From: Hydrogenimonas sp. SS33
GTDB taxonomy: Bacteria; Campylobacterota; Campylobacteria; Campylobacterales; Hydrogenimonadaceae
Length of the DNA stretch: 64,000 bases
Reading direction: 5' to 3'
Assembly (NCBI RefSeq): GCF_040436365.1
Contig: NZ_AP026369.1
Span: 496,001-560,000, forward strand
The notes under the pieces are model-generated. The model did no database searches. It saw only the letters and a program-made list of their open reading frames with translations, and was not told the DNA's origin. Of this stretch, positions 41,833-51,266 are shown piece by piece; position 1 is the stretch's first letter, and every line of letters starts with the position of its first letter. A program made the translations under genes and the position numbers.

Positions 41833-43719
41833 ATGAGAACCATCGATTACAGAGAGATTGTAGAGAATTGCCGGGACATACTCTGGCAGACGGACAAAAA
41901 AGGGGTGGTCACCTACGTCAACAGTGCCGTACAGAGAGTACTGGGTTACAAACCGTCCGAAATGGCGGGGAAGAGCATCACCTCTTTTCTTCCTGCGACG
42001 GAAAAACGGCTTTTTCGCAAACTCTATCATCTTATGAAAAAAAGGGAAGAGGAGAGTTTCGAAGGCCTGGTCCACTCTCTCATTCACAAAGAGGGCCATA
42101 CCCTTCTTTTCGAGGCCGGCGGTTACGCTTTCCGGGATGAGACCGGCAACCTCATCGGCTACCGGGGTATCTGCAGAAAAATTTCCGGCACAAAACCGGA
42201 AATCGAAAAATCCGAACGTGAGCTTTTCGGTGACCGCATCATTCTGGAATCGGTTATCAACACCCTTCCCATCCGCATTTTCTGGAAAGACAGAAATTTC
42301 CGGTATCTTGGGGCGAACCGCCTCTTTCTGCAGGATCTCGGGTTTGGAACACTCCAGGAGATTGCGGGTAAAGACGATTATACGCTTATGAAAGCGGAAA
42401 CCGCCGAAATATGCCGGCGCGGAGACCTGCAGATTCTTCATACCGGAAGGGACATGCACGGCCTGGAAGAGAGTTTCTACTCCCATTCGGGAGAAAAAAT
42501 GTGGATCTCACTCTACAAAACCCCTCTGCAGGACAGATATGGAAATATTTTCGGGATTCTCGGAGCCTACATCGACATAACAAAAATCAAACAACAGGAG
42601 CTTGCCCTCAAAGAGAATACCTACCGGTTGAAAGAGGCCCAACGGATCGCGAAAATCGGATATTGGGACTATAATCATCGCAAAAGGAAGATACTCCTCT
42701 CCGAAGAGACATGGCAGCTTATCGGCCAAACCCCTTCGGATCCTGAGGTCGACATCGGAATACTTTTTCAAATGTTCCCGGAAGAAGAGTGGAAAAGAGT
42801 CAGAAAATCGTTTCTGAAAACGGTTACCGAACGGGCACAGCAGTTCGAGATATTCGTTAAAGGAAACAGGAGAAAAGGGGAGGAAACGGTTTTCCGCCTC
42901 TATGCCCATATTGTCTACGATTATCGCCGCAAACCGATCGGTGCGAAAGGAGTCATCCAGGATGTGAGCGAGTCCTACAGGCTGCATCGGGAGAATGAGG
43001 TGAAACAGAGACTGCTGATGCATCAGACACGACTGGCGCAGATGGGCCAGTTGTTGAACAATATCGCCCACCAATGGAAACAGCCTCTGGCCGAGATCAA
43101 TGCACTTCTGCTCAATATGGATACCGACTTCCGCTATGGAGAACTGGACAGGCAACGGTTTGCGCACTATTATGAGCAGCTCGAAAAAACCACGGCGTTC
43201 ATGGGGGAAACCATCGAAACCTTCCAGGCCTACACAATTCCCCATAGGGAGACCGGACCGATCGCCCCTTCCAAAGCGCTGGAAAAGGCGCTTTCCCTTT
43301 TGCAATCACGCATCGAAAAGACGGGTGTTTCGGTCAATATCAGAAAACGTACGCAGATTAGAACCATCGGCACATACCAGGAGACGGTCCAGGTTTTTCT
43401 TGTCCTTCTAAACAATGCACTCGATGCGTTTGAAACCCGTTCGACCCGCAATCCGAAAATCGACATCGATATAAGAGAGCGGCGAGAGGGAACGGAAAAT
43501 CGGTGTCTCATCACCCTGTGTGACAATGCCGGAGGCATCAGCCCAGATATCGCCGAAGAGATTTTCGATCCCTATTTCACGACGAAATTCAGGGACAAAG
43601 GCCACGGAATAGGCCTCTACATCGCCAAGATGATCGTAGAGAACCTGATGCAGGGTTCCCTCTCTCTTGCGGACGAAAGAAAGAGCCTGTTCAGAATCGA
43701 ACTGAAGGGGGTATCATGA
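41833..43719 (+). CDS. Cytoplasmic multi-PAS sensor histidine kinase
   Basis: 628 residues without membrane helices. Three PAS domains (about 1-115 with WQTDKKGVVTYVNSA; 135-255 with RIFWKDRNFRYLGANRLFL; 260-385) are followed by a dimerisation/phosphoacceptor helix with NIAHQWKQPL (His413), and a HATPase domain with N-box NNALDAF, DNAGGI and GHGIGLYIAK. It should phosphorylate the response regulator whose gene overlaps by 4 bp. The signal is unknown; an internal redox or metabolic cue is likely for a soluble PAS kinase. Confidence 0.92.
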   Translation: MRTIDYREIVENCRDILWQTDKKGVVTYVNSAVQRVLGYKPSEMAGKSITSFLPATEKRLFRKLYHLMKKREEESFEGLVHSLIHKEGHTLLFEAGGYAFRDETGNLIGYRGICRKISGTKPEIEKSERELFGDRIILESVINTLPIRIFWKDRNFRYLGANRLFLQDLGFGTLQEIAGKDDYTLMKAETAEICRRGDLQILHTGRDMHGLEESFYSHSGEKMWISLYKTPLQDRYGNIFGILGAYIDITKIKQQELALKENTYRLKEAQRIAKIGYWDYNHRKRKILLSEETWQLIGQTPSDPEVDIGILFQMFPEEEWKRVRKSFLKTVTERAQQFEIFVKGNRRKGEETVFRLYAHIVYDYRRKPIGAKGVIQDVSESYRLHRENEVKQRLLMHQTRLAQMGQLLNNIAHQWKQPLAEINALLLNMDTDFRYGELDRQRFAHYYEQLEKTTAFMGETIETFQAYTIPHRETGPIAPSKALEKALSLLQSRIEKTGVSVNIRKRTQIRTIGTYQETVQVFLVLLNNALDAFETRSTRNPKIDIDIRERREGTENRCLITLCDNAGGISPDIAEEIFDPYFTTKFRDKGHGIGLYIAKMIVENLMQGSLSLADERKSLFRIELKGVS

Positions 43720-44399
43720 TTCAGGAAAACGGCTATACGGTCCTCTATGCGGAGGATGAAGAGATTATCAGAAACGCCTATATCAGGGTCCTGTCACGCT
43801 ATTTCAAAACCGTGATAGGCGCAAAGGACGGCGAGGAAGCCCTGAAACTCTACGAGAGGCACAAACCGGATATTGTCATTGCCGATATTGTTTTGCCCGG
43901 TCTCAGCGGCCTTTCCCTGATCGAAAGGATCCGCCAATCGGACGATACGACCCGAACGATTCTGATGACCGCCTACAGTGACACGGAGAAACTGCTCAAA
44001 GCGACCGAACTCAACATCACAAAATATCTGATCAAGCCGGTCAAAAAAGAGACGCTGAAAGAGGCGATCGAACGGGCCGTTCAACAACTGGAAAAGCTTA
44101 AAAAACCGCTTCTGCCGTTGGCGGGAAAATTTTCATACAACAAAAAGGAGAACCTGCTCCTCTACAACGGGGAACCTCTCACCCTGAGCCAAAATGAAGA
44201 GTGCTTCATCTCCATTCTCACTTCAAAACCCGGTGATTTTTTTCCGGTTGCCAAAATAGCGGAGCTCTTCTACCTCAATTACGACAAAGACCTCAGCGGC
44301 AATGCGGTCAAATCACTCATCAAACGTCTCAGGAAAAAACTCCCCGAAAAACTCATCGAAAACCGTTTCGGTGCCGGTTATCGCATACTTCCCGGGTAA
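43716..44399 (+). CDS. OmpR-family response regulator
   Basis: 227 residues: receiver domain (1-120) with acidic pair Glu13/Asp14, phospho-acceptor Asp57 (IVIADIVLP), conserved Thr in ILMTAYS and Lys in YLIKPVKKE. The C-terminal winged helix (about 130-227) ends SLIKRLRKKLPEKLIENRFGAGYRI. It pairs with the PAS kinase just upstream (ATGA overlap). Confidence 0.92.
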   Translation: MIQENGYTVLYAEDEEIIRNAYIRVLSRYFKTVIGAKDGEEALKLYERHKPDIVIADIVLPGLSGLSLIERIRQSDDTTRTILMTAYSDTEKLLKATELNITKYLIKPVKKETLKEAIERAVQQLEKLKKPLLPLAGKFSYNKKENLLLYNGEPLTLSQNEECFISILTSKPGDFFPVAKIAELFYLNYDKDLSGNAVKSLIKRLRKKLPEKLIENRFGAGYRILPG

Positions 44400-44904
44400 C
44401 CTCCCTCCTTATTCCGACACTTTTTTGACACTTCTTTTTTTTATAATTTAAAAAATTTTCAATTTTTTGAGAGTTTGCAATTTTCCATGAAAAGAGTCGA
44501 ATTGACAAAAGAGCACTACGAAAAACTGAAAAAAAGGCTTCGGAACTTCCACAAAAACAATCCGATGATGGACAGATACCATCTGCAGTTCGATGACGAT
44601 GTCATATTACATGAAATAGAAAAATTTACGAATCTCTTCGAAACGGATTCCCTCTCTATCAACAAAGCGGCCGATCTGCTCAGCCGCATGTACCTGGACC
44701 ACAACATTCCTTTCGCGATTCTTTCGGATGATCTCGACATCATCAAAGACACCCTCATCTCGACGGTGGAGACGGAAAGAATCGAAGAGTTCAACGAATT
44801 TTTCAAAGCATTGAAAAACAGTGTCGCCTACCGCTTTCTGAAAGTCGCCGCCAAAGAGTACAAACCGATCGTCTCAGTGTAATGACCCCTCCATTTCTGC
44901 ACAC

Positions 44905-45723
44905 CTAAGCTGCTAAACGAAACACTTCAGCTGGTGTTTTGTATCGCAGTGCCGAGTGCTTTCGTTCCCTGTTATAGAAATCGATCCATTCTCCAATAAT
45001 CCGATGAGCCTCCTTGAGTGATGTGAAGTTGTAGTGCCAAATACACTCTTCCTTGATGGTGCGGAAGAAGCGCTCGATCATGCCGTTCTGTTCCGGGGTG
45101 TAGGGCGTAATGAATTCCTGGGTGAAATTGTAATCCTTGATCGTCTTGGCGAATGATTTACTGCTAAAGACCAGACCGTTATCGCTTCGAAGGATTATGG
45201 GCTTTTCCAGTCGTTTGAGTCTGCCGAAACGGTAGATCAGCCCCTCTTGCAAAGCCGCCTCCACCGTCTTGGCTTTGCCGCTAGAAGAGAGCCTCCAACC
45301 CACGATTTCTCTGGTGCAGGTATCGATGACGGCGGCCAGGGTGCTCCAGCCATCCTTGCCACTGTAGACACGGGTCATATCGATGGCCCATCTTTGATCG
45401 GGACGTTGTGAGCGTGAAGGCATCGCCTTGGCTCTAGGTCTGTGCCCTTTGGAGCGTTTTCTCACCTGCCAACCTTTGATCTGGAGGATCCGCTGCACTG
45501 CTTTCTTGTTCATACCCAATAGCAGGGCGAGGCGCCGGTAGCCGTAGGTCGGAAACGTTTCCATCTTCTCTTTGACCTTTTGGACGCGCTCTTCATCCAG
45601 TTTGGGGGTTCTTCGGGTCGGCTTGTAATAGAAACTCCTGCGAGCAATGCCGAACAGGCGACAGAGTTTCGTGATGCTGATGGAATGGCCCTCGTTTCTC
45701 ATTTCGCTCTGAACCTGCATCAC
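44905..45723 (-). CDS. IS3-family transposase OrfB (DDE integrase domain)
   Basis: About 272 residues. An N-terminal helix-turn-helix-like HTH_21 region (VQKVKEKMETFPTYGYRRLALLL) precedes the rve integrase core with DMTRVYSG (first Asp), RSDNGLVF (second Asp) and EQNGMIERFFRTIKEE (Glu). Possible starts are GTG 45723 or ATG 45720. More likely it is made as an OrfAB fusion by -1 frameshifting at 45753-45759. It looks intact. Confidence 0.92.
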   Translation of the reverse strand: MMQVQSEMRNEGHSISITKLCRLFGIARRSFYYKPTRRTPKLDEERVQKVKEKMETFPTYGYRRLALLLGMNKKAVQRILQIKGWQVRKRSKGHRPRAKAMPSRSQRPDQRWAIDMTRVYSGKDGWSTLAAVIDTCTREIVGWRLSSSGKAKTVEAALQEGLIYRFGRLKRLEKPIILRSDNGLVFSSKSFAKTIKDYNFTQEFITPYTPEQNGMIERFFRTIKEECIWHYNFTSLKEAHRIIGEWIDFYNRERKHSALRYKTPAEVFRLAA

Positions 45724-46031
45724 TTCTTCTCTTCCCCGAACAGAGCGTCGTACTTTTTTAGCGCGATGTTCTCCAGTGTCAGTTCCCCGATCACCTCTTT
45801 CATCGATTTGATCTTCTCTTCATACATGGCAGCGACATCTTTGGGTCTGGCCCGCAGCTGGTTCTCCATCCCCGCTCGGGCCTCCTCCATCCACTCTTCG
45901 ATGGCAGCGGGTGTCAGATCGTACTTGCGCGACACTTCGGCCACGGTCGTCTTGCCCTGGAATATATCCATCACGATATCCGCCTTCTTTTTGGCGGTAA
46001 AGCGTTTGATTGGTGGTTGCTGTTCTTCCAA
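45720..46031 (-). CDS. IS3-family transposase OrfA (helix-turn-helix)
   Basis: 103 residues with a helix-turn-helix (FTAKKKADIVMDIFQGK, then TVAEVSRKYDLTPAAIEEW) and a C-terminal leucine-zipper-like helix (MKEVIGELTLENIALKKY). It binds the IS ends and is the upstream partner of OrfB, which it overlaps. Confidence 0.9.
   Translation of the reverse strand: MEEQQPPIKRFTAKKKADIVMDIFQGKTTVAEVSRKYDLTPAAIEEWMEEARAGMENQLRARPKDVAAMYEEKIKSMKEVIGELTLENIALKKYDALFGEEKK
45753..45759 (-). other. Programmed -1 frameshift site A AAA AAG
   Basis: On the minus strand the orfA codons CTA AAA AAG contain the classical slippery heptamer. After a -1 slip the next codons (GTA CGA CGC and on) run without a stop into the orfB frame, giving an OrfAB fusion, as is usual in IS3-family elements. 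No stem-loop was evaluated. Confidence 0.75.
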
Positions 46032-47701
46032 TTTTCTGCTCCTGTATTTCCTGTATTATACATTGTGCAGTCGGGCTGGGGGTCACTATATCAGGAAGCT
46101 ACAAAGAGAAGATTCTCTACAAAATCCATGCCCGATGGCAAGAGGAGTTGCGAAAAGCGATTCTTGAGGAGAGGATCGAAGCGTTTCCGGTAGAAAGCGA
46201 CAAAGCGTGCGCTTTCAGTGACGCCCTCGATTTTCCCGAATCAAAGATGGTCTGCAACGAACTCAATATCTGCGAATATATCCGTACGACCCACCAAAGA
46301 CTGCACGAACTCGCTTCGACACTTTTCTATCTGATGACCCGGAAGCACTATAAATCCGCCTACATCATCTATAACGAAGTGAGGGAGTTCAGCGAACGCC
46401 TGCTGAATCTGATCGGGGTTCTCTATTTCAATGCCCACATCGACAGGGTCCAGACCTTCAAAAACTACATACATCACAGAATACCGGAACTGGAACACTC
46501 TTTTATTGCGGTTCTCGATATCCACAGCATGAAGCAGATAAACACCTTCTACAATCCGAAACTGGGGGACCGTGTCATTGCCCTTGTGGAGCATACCCTC
46601 AATACGGTCTACCGGGAGCATCAGCGGACTATGATCTATACGAAGGGGGTAGGAGGAGATTTCTATCTCTATTTTGAAGAGAGCGGGATCGAAGAGATCG
46701 AAGAGGTTTTCCGCGATATCGAGAGAGAGATGCAGAATCGGATTGCGGATGACCCCTCTCTTCCCGTCTTTAACCTCAAAAAGGGGGTCATCGCCGTATC
46801 GCCACCTTTTTCCCTCGATAAAGAGGATATCAGATCCGTCTTCATCTATCTCAAAGAGCGTCTCAAAAATGCCGACTCCCCGCTGTTTCTCATCTCGAAG
46901 AGAGATCAGGAGGAGATGCTCCACTGGATCAACAACCACTATGCCCATATCACTCATCTCAAACAGCTTCTCGACGAGGATCATGTTGAAATTTTCCTCC
47001 AGCCGATCTCACGCATTCACAATCCGGACAATATCCACGCGTTCGAAGTGCTTGCGCGTATCAGAGAGAAAGAGGATTACATTCCGGCAGGATCTTTTAT
47101 CGACCTTCTGATAGACCTCCAGCTCATTCATCGCCTCGACCGGCTCATACTCGACCGTATCGTGCATTACAGAGATGTCATTCCACTCTTCACGAGCAAA
47201 CTCTTCATCAATGTATCGGCACATACACTCCTCTACAAAGAGTATGTACAAGAGTTGATCGATGCGATCAGAGGGCCTCTCGTCGGTACGGAAATCATTC
47301 TGGAACTGACCGAACAGGTGCTTCTGGACAACCTTGGTCTCATTGTCAAACTTCACGAAGAACATGGGCTGATCTTCGCAATCGATGACTTTGGAACCGG
47401 CTACAGCTCTCTGCAGACGGTGATCAACCTTGCCGAAAAAGGGATCATCCAGTACCTCAAATTCGACGGTTCACTGACACAATCCATGGAGGAGTCGAAA
47501 TCGACAAAGCGGATCATACAGATCGCTTCGAAAATGAGTCATTCCCTCGGGCTGGAGTCGATCATCGAATGTGTGGAGACGGAAAAACAGCGAAGAGAGC
47601 TGCAGGAATACGGTATCGAATATGCACAGGGGTACTTTATCGGCCGGCCGCAAAGTGTTGAAGCGTGGCATATGATCAGAAAAGAGAAAGGCTACCTGTG
47701 A

Positions 47702-47842
47702 AAATTCTCCGGCCCGGCTGTCCGTCGTTGCGTCCCATTCGTCATCTTGGTTTTATGAGGACGGCTAAGGACAAACCGGGAGATTCGCTCATCTCCCAGG
47801 TTGTATCGGCACCGGAAAAAAACAGACAGAAAGGAAACCGAC
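47702..47842 (+). other. Leader region before the chemotaxis transducer gene
   Basis: These 141 bp contain no credible gene. A hairpin GGGAGA (47778-47783) with TCTCCC (47792-47797) and a longer imperfect pairing TGTCCGTC/GGACGGCTAAGGACA suggest a structured leader. It does not match the c-di-GMP or other riboswitch consensus that I can recall. Confidence 0.3.
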
Positions 47843-48916
47843 ATGTTGTTTAATTCAAAGAAGGAGGAGCTGGAGCGTCTCAAAAGCCGTATCCGGAACC
47901 TTGAGAAAGAGAAAGGCGACCTGGAACGTGAAGTGGAAACACTTCATCAGCAGCTTCGGCAGGAGGGGAAAGAGAGCCGCGACTTGGAGCAGGCTTCCTT
48001 CAAAATTGACATATTGGACGACATGATCGCGAACAATGTCAAAAATATAAATGAGATCGCGGAAAATTCCCTGGAAAATGTGCAGAAACTTCGGGAAATG
48101 GCGGAGACTACCAGGGAGGTAAAGGGAGAAATCGAAGAGCTTCGGGCCACATTCGACAAATTCATAGATCAGATCAACAAACTGATCGACTTTACCGGAA
48201 ACACCAAAAACAATACGGAACATCTCAATGAGAGTGTCACCAATATTTCGGAAATCATACAATTGATCAAGGATATCGCAGACCAGACAAACCTGTTGGC
48301 ACTCAATGCCGCCATAGAAGCGGCAAGAGCGGGTGAGCACGGGCGGGGATTCGCCGTCGTGGCGGACGAAGTGAGAAAACTGGCGGAACGGACGCAGAAA
48401 GCGACGGACGAAGTGGAAGCGAGCATCAGCCTCCTTAAACAGAACAGCTCACGGATGTCGGAAGGGACGGAGAACCTTGAAACGATCATCAATTTCATGC
48501 ACCAGTTTATGGAAGAGTTCAAACAGGGATTCGACAACCTCTATGAGATCGATATGAATACGATCGAAGAGCTGCAGAGCCTCGCCGACTCCATTTCGGC
48601 GCTGCAGCAGAAGATCAACAATTTCCTTTTCAAAATCCGAGGATATGAGGAGAAGCTCATCGGAAAGGGAGAGTACATCAGCGATTTTGGAAAACACAGC
48701 TTCCGGGAATGGCACAACAATGCCGGCAAACAGGCTTTTTCCAAAACGGCGTCCTACTTGGAAATCGAAAACTCACAGGAGCGCTTCCAGGAAAAAATGA
48801 ATGATGCGATGGATGCCGAAATGAAAAATTCCGCCGGAACTTTCGAAGAACTCGAAAGCGAGAGTGAGACAATGTACAAACTGCTTGACCGGATGATGGA
48901 CGAAGCGGGGCACTGA
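47843..48916 (+). CDS. Soluble methyl-accepting chemotaxis protein
   Basis: 357 residues without membrane helices. A coiled-coil N-terminus (about 1-55, [16 protein letters not shown]) leads to the conserved MCP hairpin with [40 protein letters not shown] (about 155-195). The C-terminal extension (about 270-357) contains [12 protein letters not shown] and could be a divergent CZB-like sensory segment. Start ATG 47843 follows AGAAAGGA. It would signal to CheA/CheW in the cytoplasm. No che genes are in the window. Confidence 0.9.
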   Translation: MLFNSKKEELERLKSRIRNLEKEKGDLEREVETLHQQLRQEGKESRDLEQASFKIDILDDMIANNVKNINEIAENSLENVQKLREMAETTREVKGEIEELRATFDKFIDQINKLIDFTGNTKNNTEHLNESVTNISEIIQLIKDIADQTNLLALNAAIEAARAGEHGRGFAVVADEVRKLAERTQKATDEVEASISLLKQNSSRMSEGTENLETIINFMHQFMEEFKQGFDNLYEIDMNTIEELQSLADSISALQQKINNFLFKIRGYEEKLIGKGEYISDFGKHSFREWHNNAGKQAFSKTASYLEIENSQERFQEKMNDAMDAEMKNSAGTFEELESESETMYKLLDRMMDEAGH

Positions 48917-48962
48917 ACACCTGCATGCGCCCGATCGGGAAGAAAAAGGGGCGGGATGTCTT

Positions 48963-49253
48963 CTAACGGCTTCCGCAGATGTAGCAGACCTCTTCGGGGG
49001 CGTAGGCGCTGTGAGGCGTGTCGGCTTCGCTCTCCATCCTGTCGCCGGATTGCAGCTCCAGCGTTGCGCCCATCTCCATAATGTGAAGAGTTCCCGATAG
49101 AATCCACCGCACTTCGTCATGGGGGTGGGTGTGTTCCGCGTAGCGGGTGCCGGCACTGTCACACCACCTGAAGATGTTGAAGTACCCCTCTTTTTCCAGA
49201 ATCCTGCGGATTTCGGTTTCGTCGGTAATGCCGGTGTGGACCACTTTCGCCAT
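48963..49253 (-). CDS. Cupin-domain protein
   Basis: A 96-residue single-domain cupin: RYAEHTHPHDEVRWILSGTLHIMEMG (motif 1 with His-x-His and Glu) and SGDRMESEADTPHSAYA (motif 2 with a late His), giving a probable metal site. It may act as a small metal-dependent dioxygenase or isomerase, or as a sensor; substrate unknown. Start ATG 49253 overlaps the dtd stop (TGATG); GTG 49256 is an alternative. Confidence 0.85.
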   Translation of the reverse strand: MAKVVHTGITDETEIRRILEKEGYFNIFRWCDSAGTRYAEHTHPHDEVRWILSGTLHIMEMGATLELQSGDRMESEADTPHSAYAPEEVCYICGSR

Positions 49254-49696
49254 CACAGCTCCTTCGAATCGAGAATGAAGGTGACGGGCCCGTCGTTGTG
49301 GATGGTCACTTCCATCATGGCGCCGAAGACCCCCGTTTTTACCGGTAGATGGGCTTCAAATGCCTTGCAGAAACACTCATAGAGCCGTTTCGCCTCCTCT
49401 GGCGGCATGGCGTCATCGAAACTGGGGCGTCGCCCCTTTCTGACGCTGCCGGCCAGGGTGAACTGGCTTACCACCAGCGCTTCGCCGCCGATATCGAGGA
49501 TACTGCGGTTCATCTTCCCCGCCCCGTCGGCGAAAATGCGCAAATGGACGATCTTGCCGACCAGCTTGTCGATGTCGGCATCCGTATCGCCCTTTTTGAT
49601 ACCCAGCAAAATGTTGAGCCCCCGGCCAATGTGCGCCACCGTTTCTCCCCCGATGGCCACCGAAGAGCGGCTGACACGCTGCAACAGGGCGATCAC
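49253..49696 (-). CDS. dtd: D-aminoacyl-tRNA deacylase
   Basis: 147 residues, the full length of DTD. It carries the two active-site motifs SQFTLAGSVRKGRRPSF (SQFTL) and NDGPVTF (NxGPV-type), and N-terminal MIALLQRVSRSSV. It removes D-amino acids and glycine mischarged on tRNAs. It lies in an overlapping minus-strand run with the cupin, a small membrane protein and trmL. Confidence 0.95.
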   Translation of the reverse strand: MIALLQRVSRSSVAIGGETVAHIGRGLNILLGIKKGDTDADIDKLVGKIVHLRIFADGAGKMNRSILDIGGEALVVSQFTLAGSVRKGRRPSFDDAMPPEEAKRLYECFCKAFEAHLPVKTGVFGAMMEVTIHNDGPVTFILDSKEL

Positions 49697-49842
49697 GCCT
49701 TACCATCCTTTCCCGCCTCATCGCCCTTCTCCTCTTTTTCGCCGTAGCGCTCGTCGTATTTGTTGGCATGGTAGCCGCGGATCAGCCAGACCATGAAGAG
49801 GACGAAAGCGATGAGCATGAGGGTATCCATGACCGTTTTCAC
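49693..49842 (-). CDS. Small single-pass membrane protein
   Basis: A 49-residue protein with one membrane helix (about 6-22, LMLIAFVLFMVWLI) and a charged tail (YDERYGEKEEKGDEAGKDGKA). Start GTG 49842 overlaps the trmL stop by 4 bp; ATG 49830 is an alternative. The stop overlaps dtd by 4 bp, so it is inside a coupled run. Function unknown. Confidence 0.65.
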   Translation of the reverse strand: MKTVMDTLMLIAFVLFMVWLIRGYHANKYDERYGEKEEKGDEAGKDGKA

Positions 49843-50306
49843 ATGAGCTCCTTGAAAGTGTCGAAATTCTGCCGCACCGCTTCGTAGGCGACGATCCCCG
49901 CGGCGATGGAGATGTTGAGGCTGCGTCCCTGGGGCGTCATGGGGATCGTGACGCACCGATCTTCATAGCGTCGCAGCAACGCTTCGGGCAGGCCGGAGGT
50001 TTCGCTGCCGAATAGCAGCCAGTCGCCGGGGCGGTAGTCGGCTTCGAACCAGGGGCGGTCGGTTCTGGTCGTGGCGAGCCAGAGCCGCTCGTTACCGTGG
50101 GACTGCAGAAAGGCATCCAGCGAAGGCCAGATGGTGGGGGCCAGTTTGTGCCAGTAGTCCAGCCCCGCCCGCTTCAGGCGGGTGTCGGTAATCTCGAACC
50201 CCAGCGGCTCCACCAGATGGAGCTTCGCTCCCATATTGACGCAGAGGCGCCCGATAGTGCCGGTATTGGGGGCGATTTTGGGTTCGACGAGGACGATATT
50301 GACCAT
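49839..50306 (-). CDS. trmL: tRNA (cytidine/uridine-2'-O-)-methyltransferase TrmL
   Basis: 155 residues of the SPOUT family, full length for TrmL. Motifs: IAPNTGTIGRLCVNMGAKLHLVEPLGF, LLFGSETSGLP and the knot IPMTPQGRSLNISIAAGIVAYE. It methylates the wobble ribose of tRNA-Leu isoacceptors. Start ATG 50306; the upstream open frame has no family similarity. Confidence 0.93.
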   Translation of the reverse strand: MVNIVLVEPKIAPNTGTIGRLCVNMGAKLHLVEPLGFEITDTRLKRAGLDYWHKLAPTIWPSLDAFLQSHGNERLWLATTRTDRPWFEADYRPGDWLLFGSETSGLPEALLRRYEDRCVTIPMTPQGRSLNISIAAGIVAYEAVRQNFDTFKELM

Positions 50307-50370
50307 ATTTGCGATGACTCCACGATAAAATTGATAAAATTGTAGCCTAAAATGTGAATAGGACGGGACG

Positions 50371-51234
50371 ATGAAAAAACGAATAACGCTGTTTCTGCTT
50401 CCGCTGCTGATCTTGATGGGGTGTGCCAAAGCGCCTATTACGGGACGCACGCAGATCATGATGGTCTCACCCCAACAGGAGCAGGCGATGGGCTTTCAGA
50501 CCGAAGAGGCCATTTTGAAAAAAGAGAAGCTCTCCACCGACAAGGCGTTGGTGGAGAGGGTCACCCGGGTCGGGATGCGCATCGCCAAAGCGACGGGTTT
50601 GAAAAAGGATTGGAAATTTTTCGTCATCGACAAACCCAAAACCGCCAACGCCTTCTGCCTCGCCAACGGCCATGTCTTCGTCTATTCCGGCATCATGAAG
50701 TATGTCGGCAACGACGCCCAGTTGGCAACCGTCATGGGACATGAAATGGGCCACGCCATCGCCCACCACGTGGCCGAACAGGTCAGCATGGCGATGATGA
50801 CCAACCTGGCCGCCACCGCCGCCGCGGCCGCCATCGACAGCAAGGTCCACAACGATGCCGAGCGCGCCGCCTACATCGCGGCACTTGGCCTCGGGGCCAA
50901 TGTGGGGGTCGTACTCCCCTACTCCCGCATGCTCGAAAACGAAGCGGACCATATCGGGCTGATGCTGATGGCGAAAGCCTGCTACGACCCGCGCCAGGCC
51001 ATCGCCTTCTGGAAAAAGTTCGCCAAACAGGGGAAAGAGCCACCCGTCTACTTTTCCACCCACCCCTCCTCAGAGGAGCGGATCCGCCATCTGGAAGAGC
51101 TGATGCCCCAGGCGCTGAAGATCTACCGCGAAAGCGGTTGCCGGAAAGAGGCTTCGAAACGCACGGCCGAAGCGTCAGCCGTTTCCGCGAAATCCCCATC
51201 CGGGAAGAAGGTCCTCGGAACGCCCGTCGATTGA
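50371..51234 (+). CDS. M48-family periplasmic metalloprotease lipoprotein (LoiP/YggG-like)
   Basis: 287 residues: lipoprotein signal with lipobox LMGC (Cys18), M48 zinc motif HEMGHAIAHH and the downstream glutamate in ENEADHIGL. The Ala-rich segment between them is typical. It is probably anchored in the outer membrane and degrades misfolded envelope proteins. The C-terminal 35 residues are basic and low in complexity. Confidence 0.9.
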   Translation: MKKRITLFLLPLLILMGCAKAPITGRTQIMMVSPQQEQAMGFQTEEAILKKEKLSTDKALVERVTRVGMRIAKATGLKKDWKFFVIDKPKTANAFCLANGHVFVYSGIMKYVGNDAQLATVMGHEMGHAIAHHVAEQVSMAMMTNLAATAAAAAIDSKVHNDAERAAYIAALGLGANVGVVLPYSRMLENEADHIGLMLMAKACYDPRQAIAFWKKFAKQGKEPPVYFSTHPSSEERIRHLEELMPQALKIYRESGCRKEASKRTAEASAVSAKSPSGKKVLGTPVD

Positions 51235-51266
51235 CCGGGCACCTCTAAAAACCCATGTCCGACCTT

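Larger units (their letters stand above)
44878..46090 (-). mobile_element. IS3-family insertion sequence (IS150/IS2-like), 1213 bp
   Basis: The terminal inverted repeats begin TGTAATGACCCC on the left and, read inward from the right, TATAGTGACCCC, with CTGCACA shared a little further in. A 4-bp direct repeat TCAG flanks it (44874-44877 and 46091-46094). It carries orfA and orfB, both on the minus strand and overlapping. The right end starts TA rather than the usual TG of this family, perhaps a mutated terminus. It splits an EAL-domain gene. Confidence 0.9.
44487..47701 (+). pseudogene. EAL/degenerate-GGDEF c-di-GMP phosphodiesterase gene, split by an IS
   Basis: The 5' part (44487-44877, ending KEYKPIVS before the IS) and the 3' part (from 46095) rejoin in frame if the IS (44878-46090) and one copy of the TCAG target duplication are removed, giving 665 codons. 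The N-terminal helical region (about 1-260) is unassigned. It is followed by a degenerate GGDEF (VGGDFYLYF) and an EAL domain with EVLARI in place of EAL, NVSAHT, ELTEQ, DDFGTGYSSL, KFDGS, ECVETE and QGYFIGRP, so catalytic residues look intact. The 3' fragment, open from 46010, could still be expressed from within the IS. A TATAAT at 44442-44447 precedes the gene. Confidence 0.85.

Noticed and set aside
44425-44447. Strong sigma-70 promoter (TTGACA and TATAAT) before the EAL gene
   Set aside because: Both hexamers are perfect but only 11 bp apart, too close for a normal promoter. Only the -10 box is kept as a possibility.
47702-47842. c-di-GMP riboswitch
   Set aside because: Although it is next to c-di-GMP genes, the sequence does not fit the class I or II consensus that I can recall.
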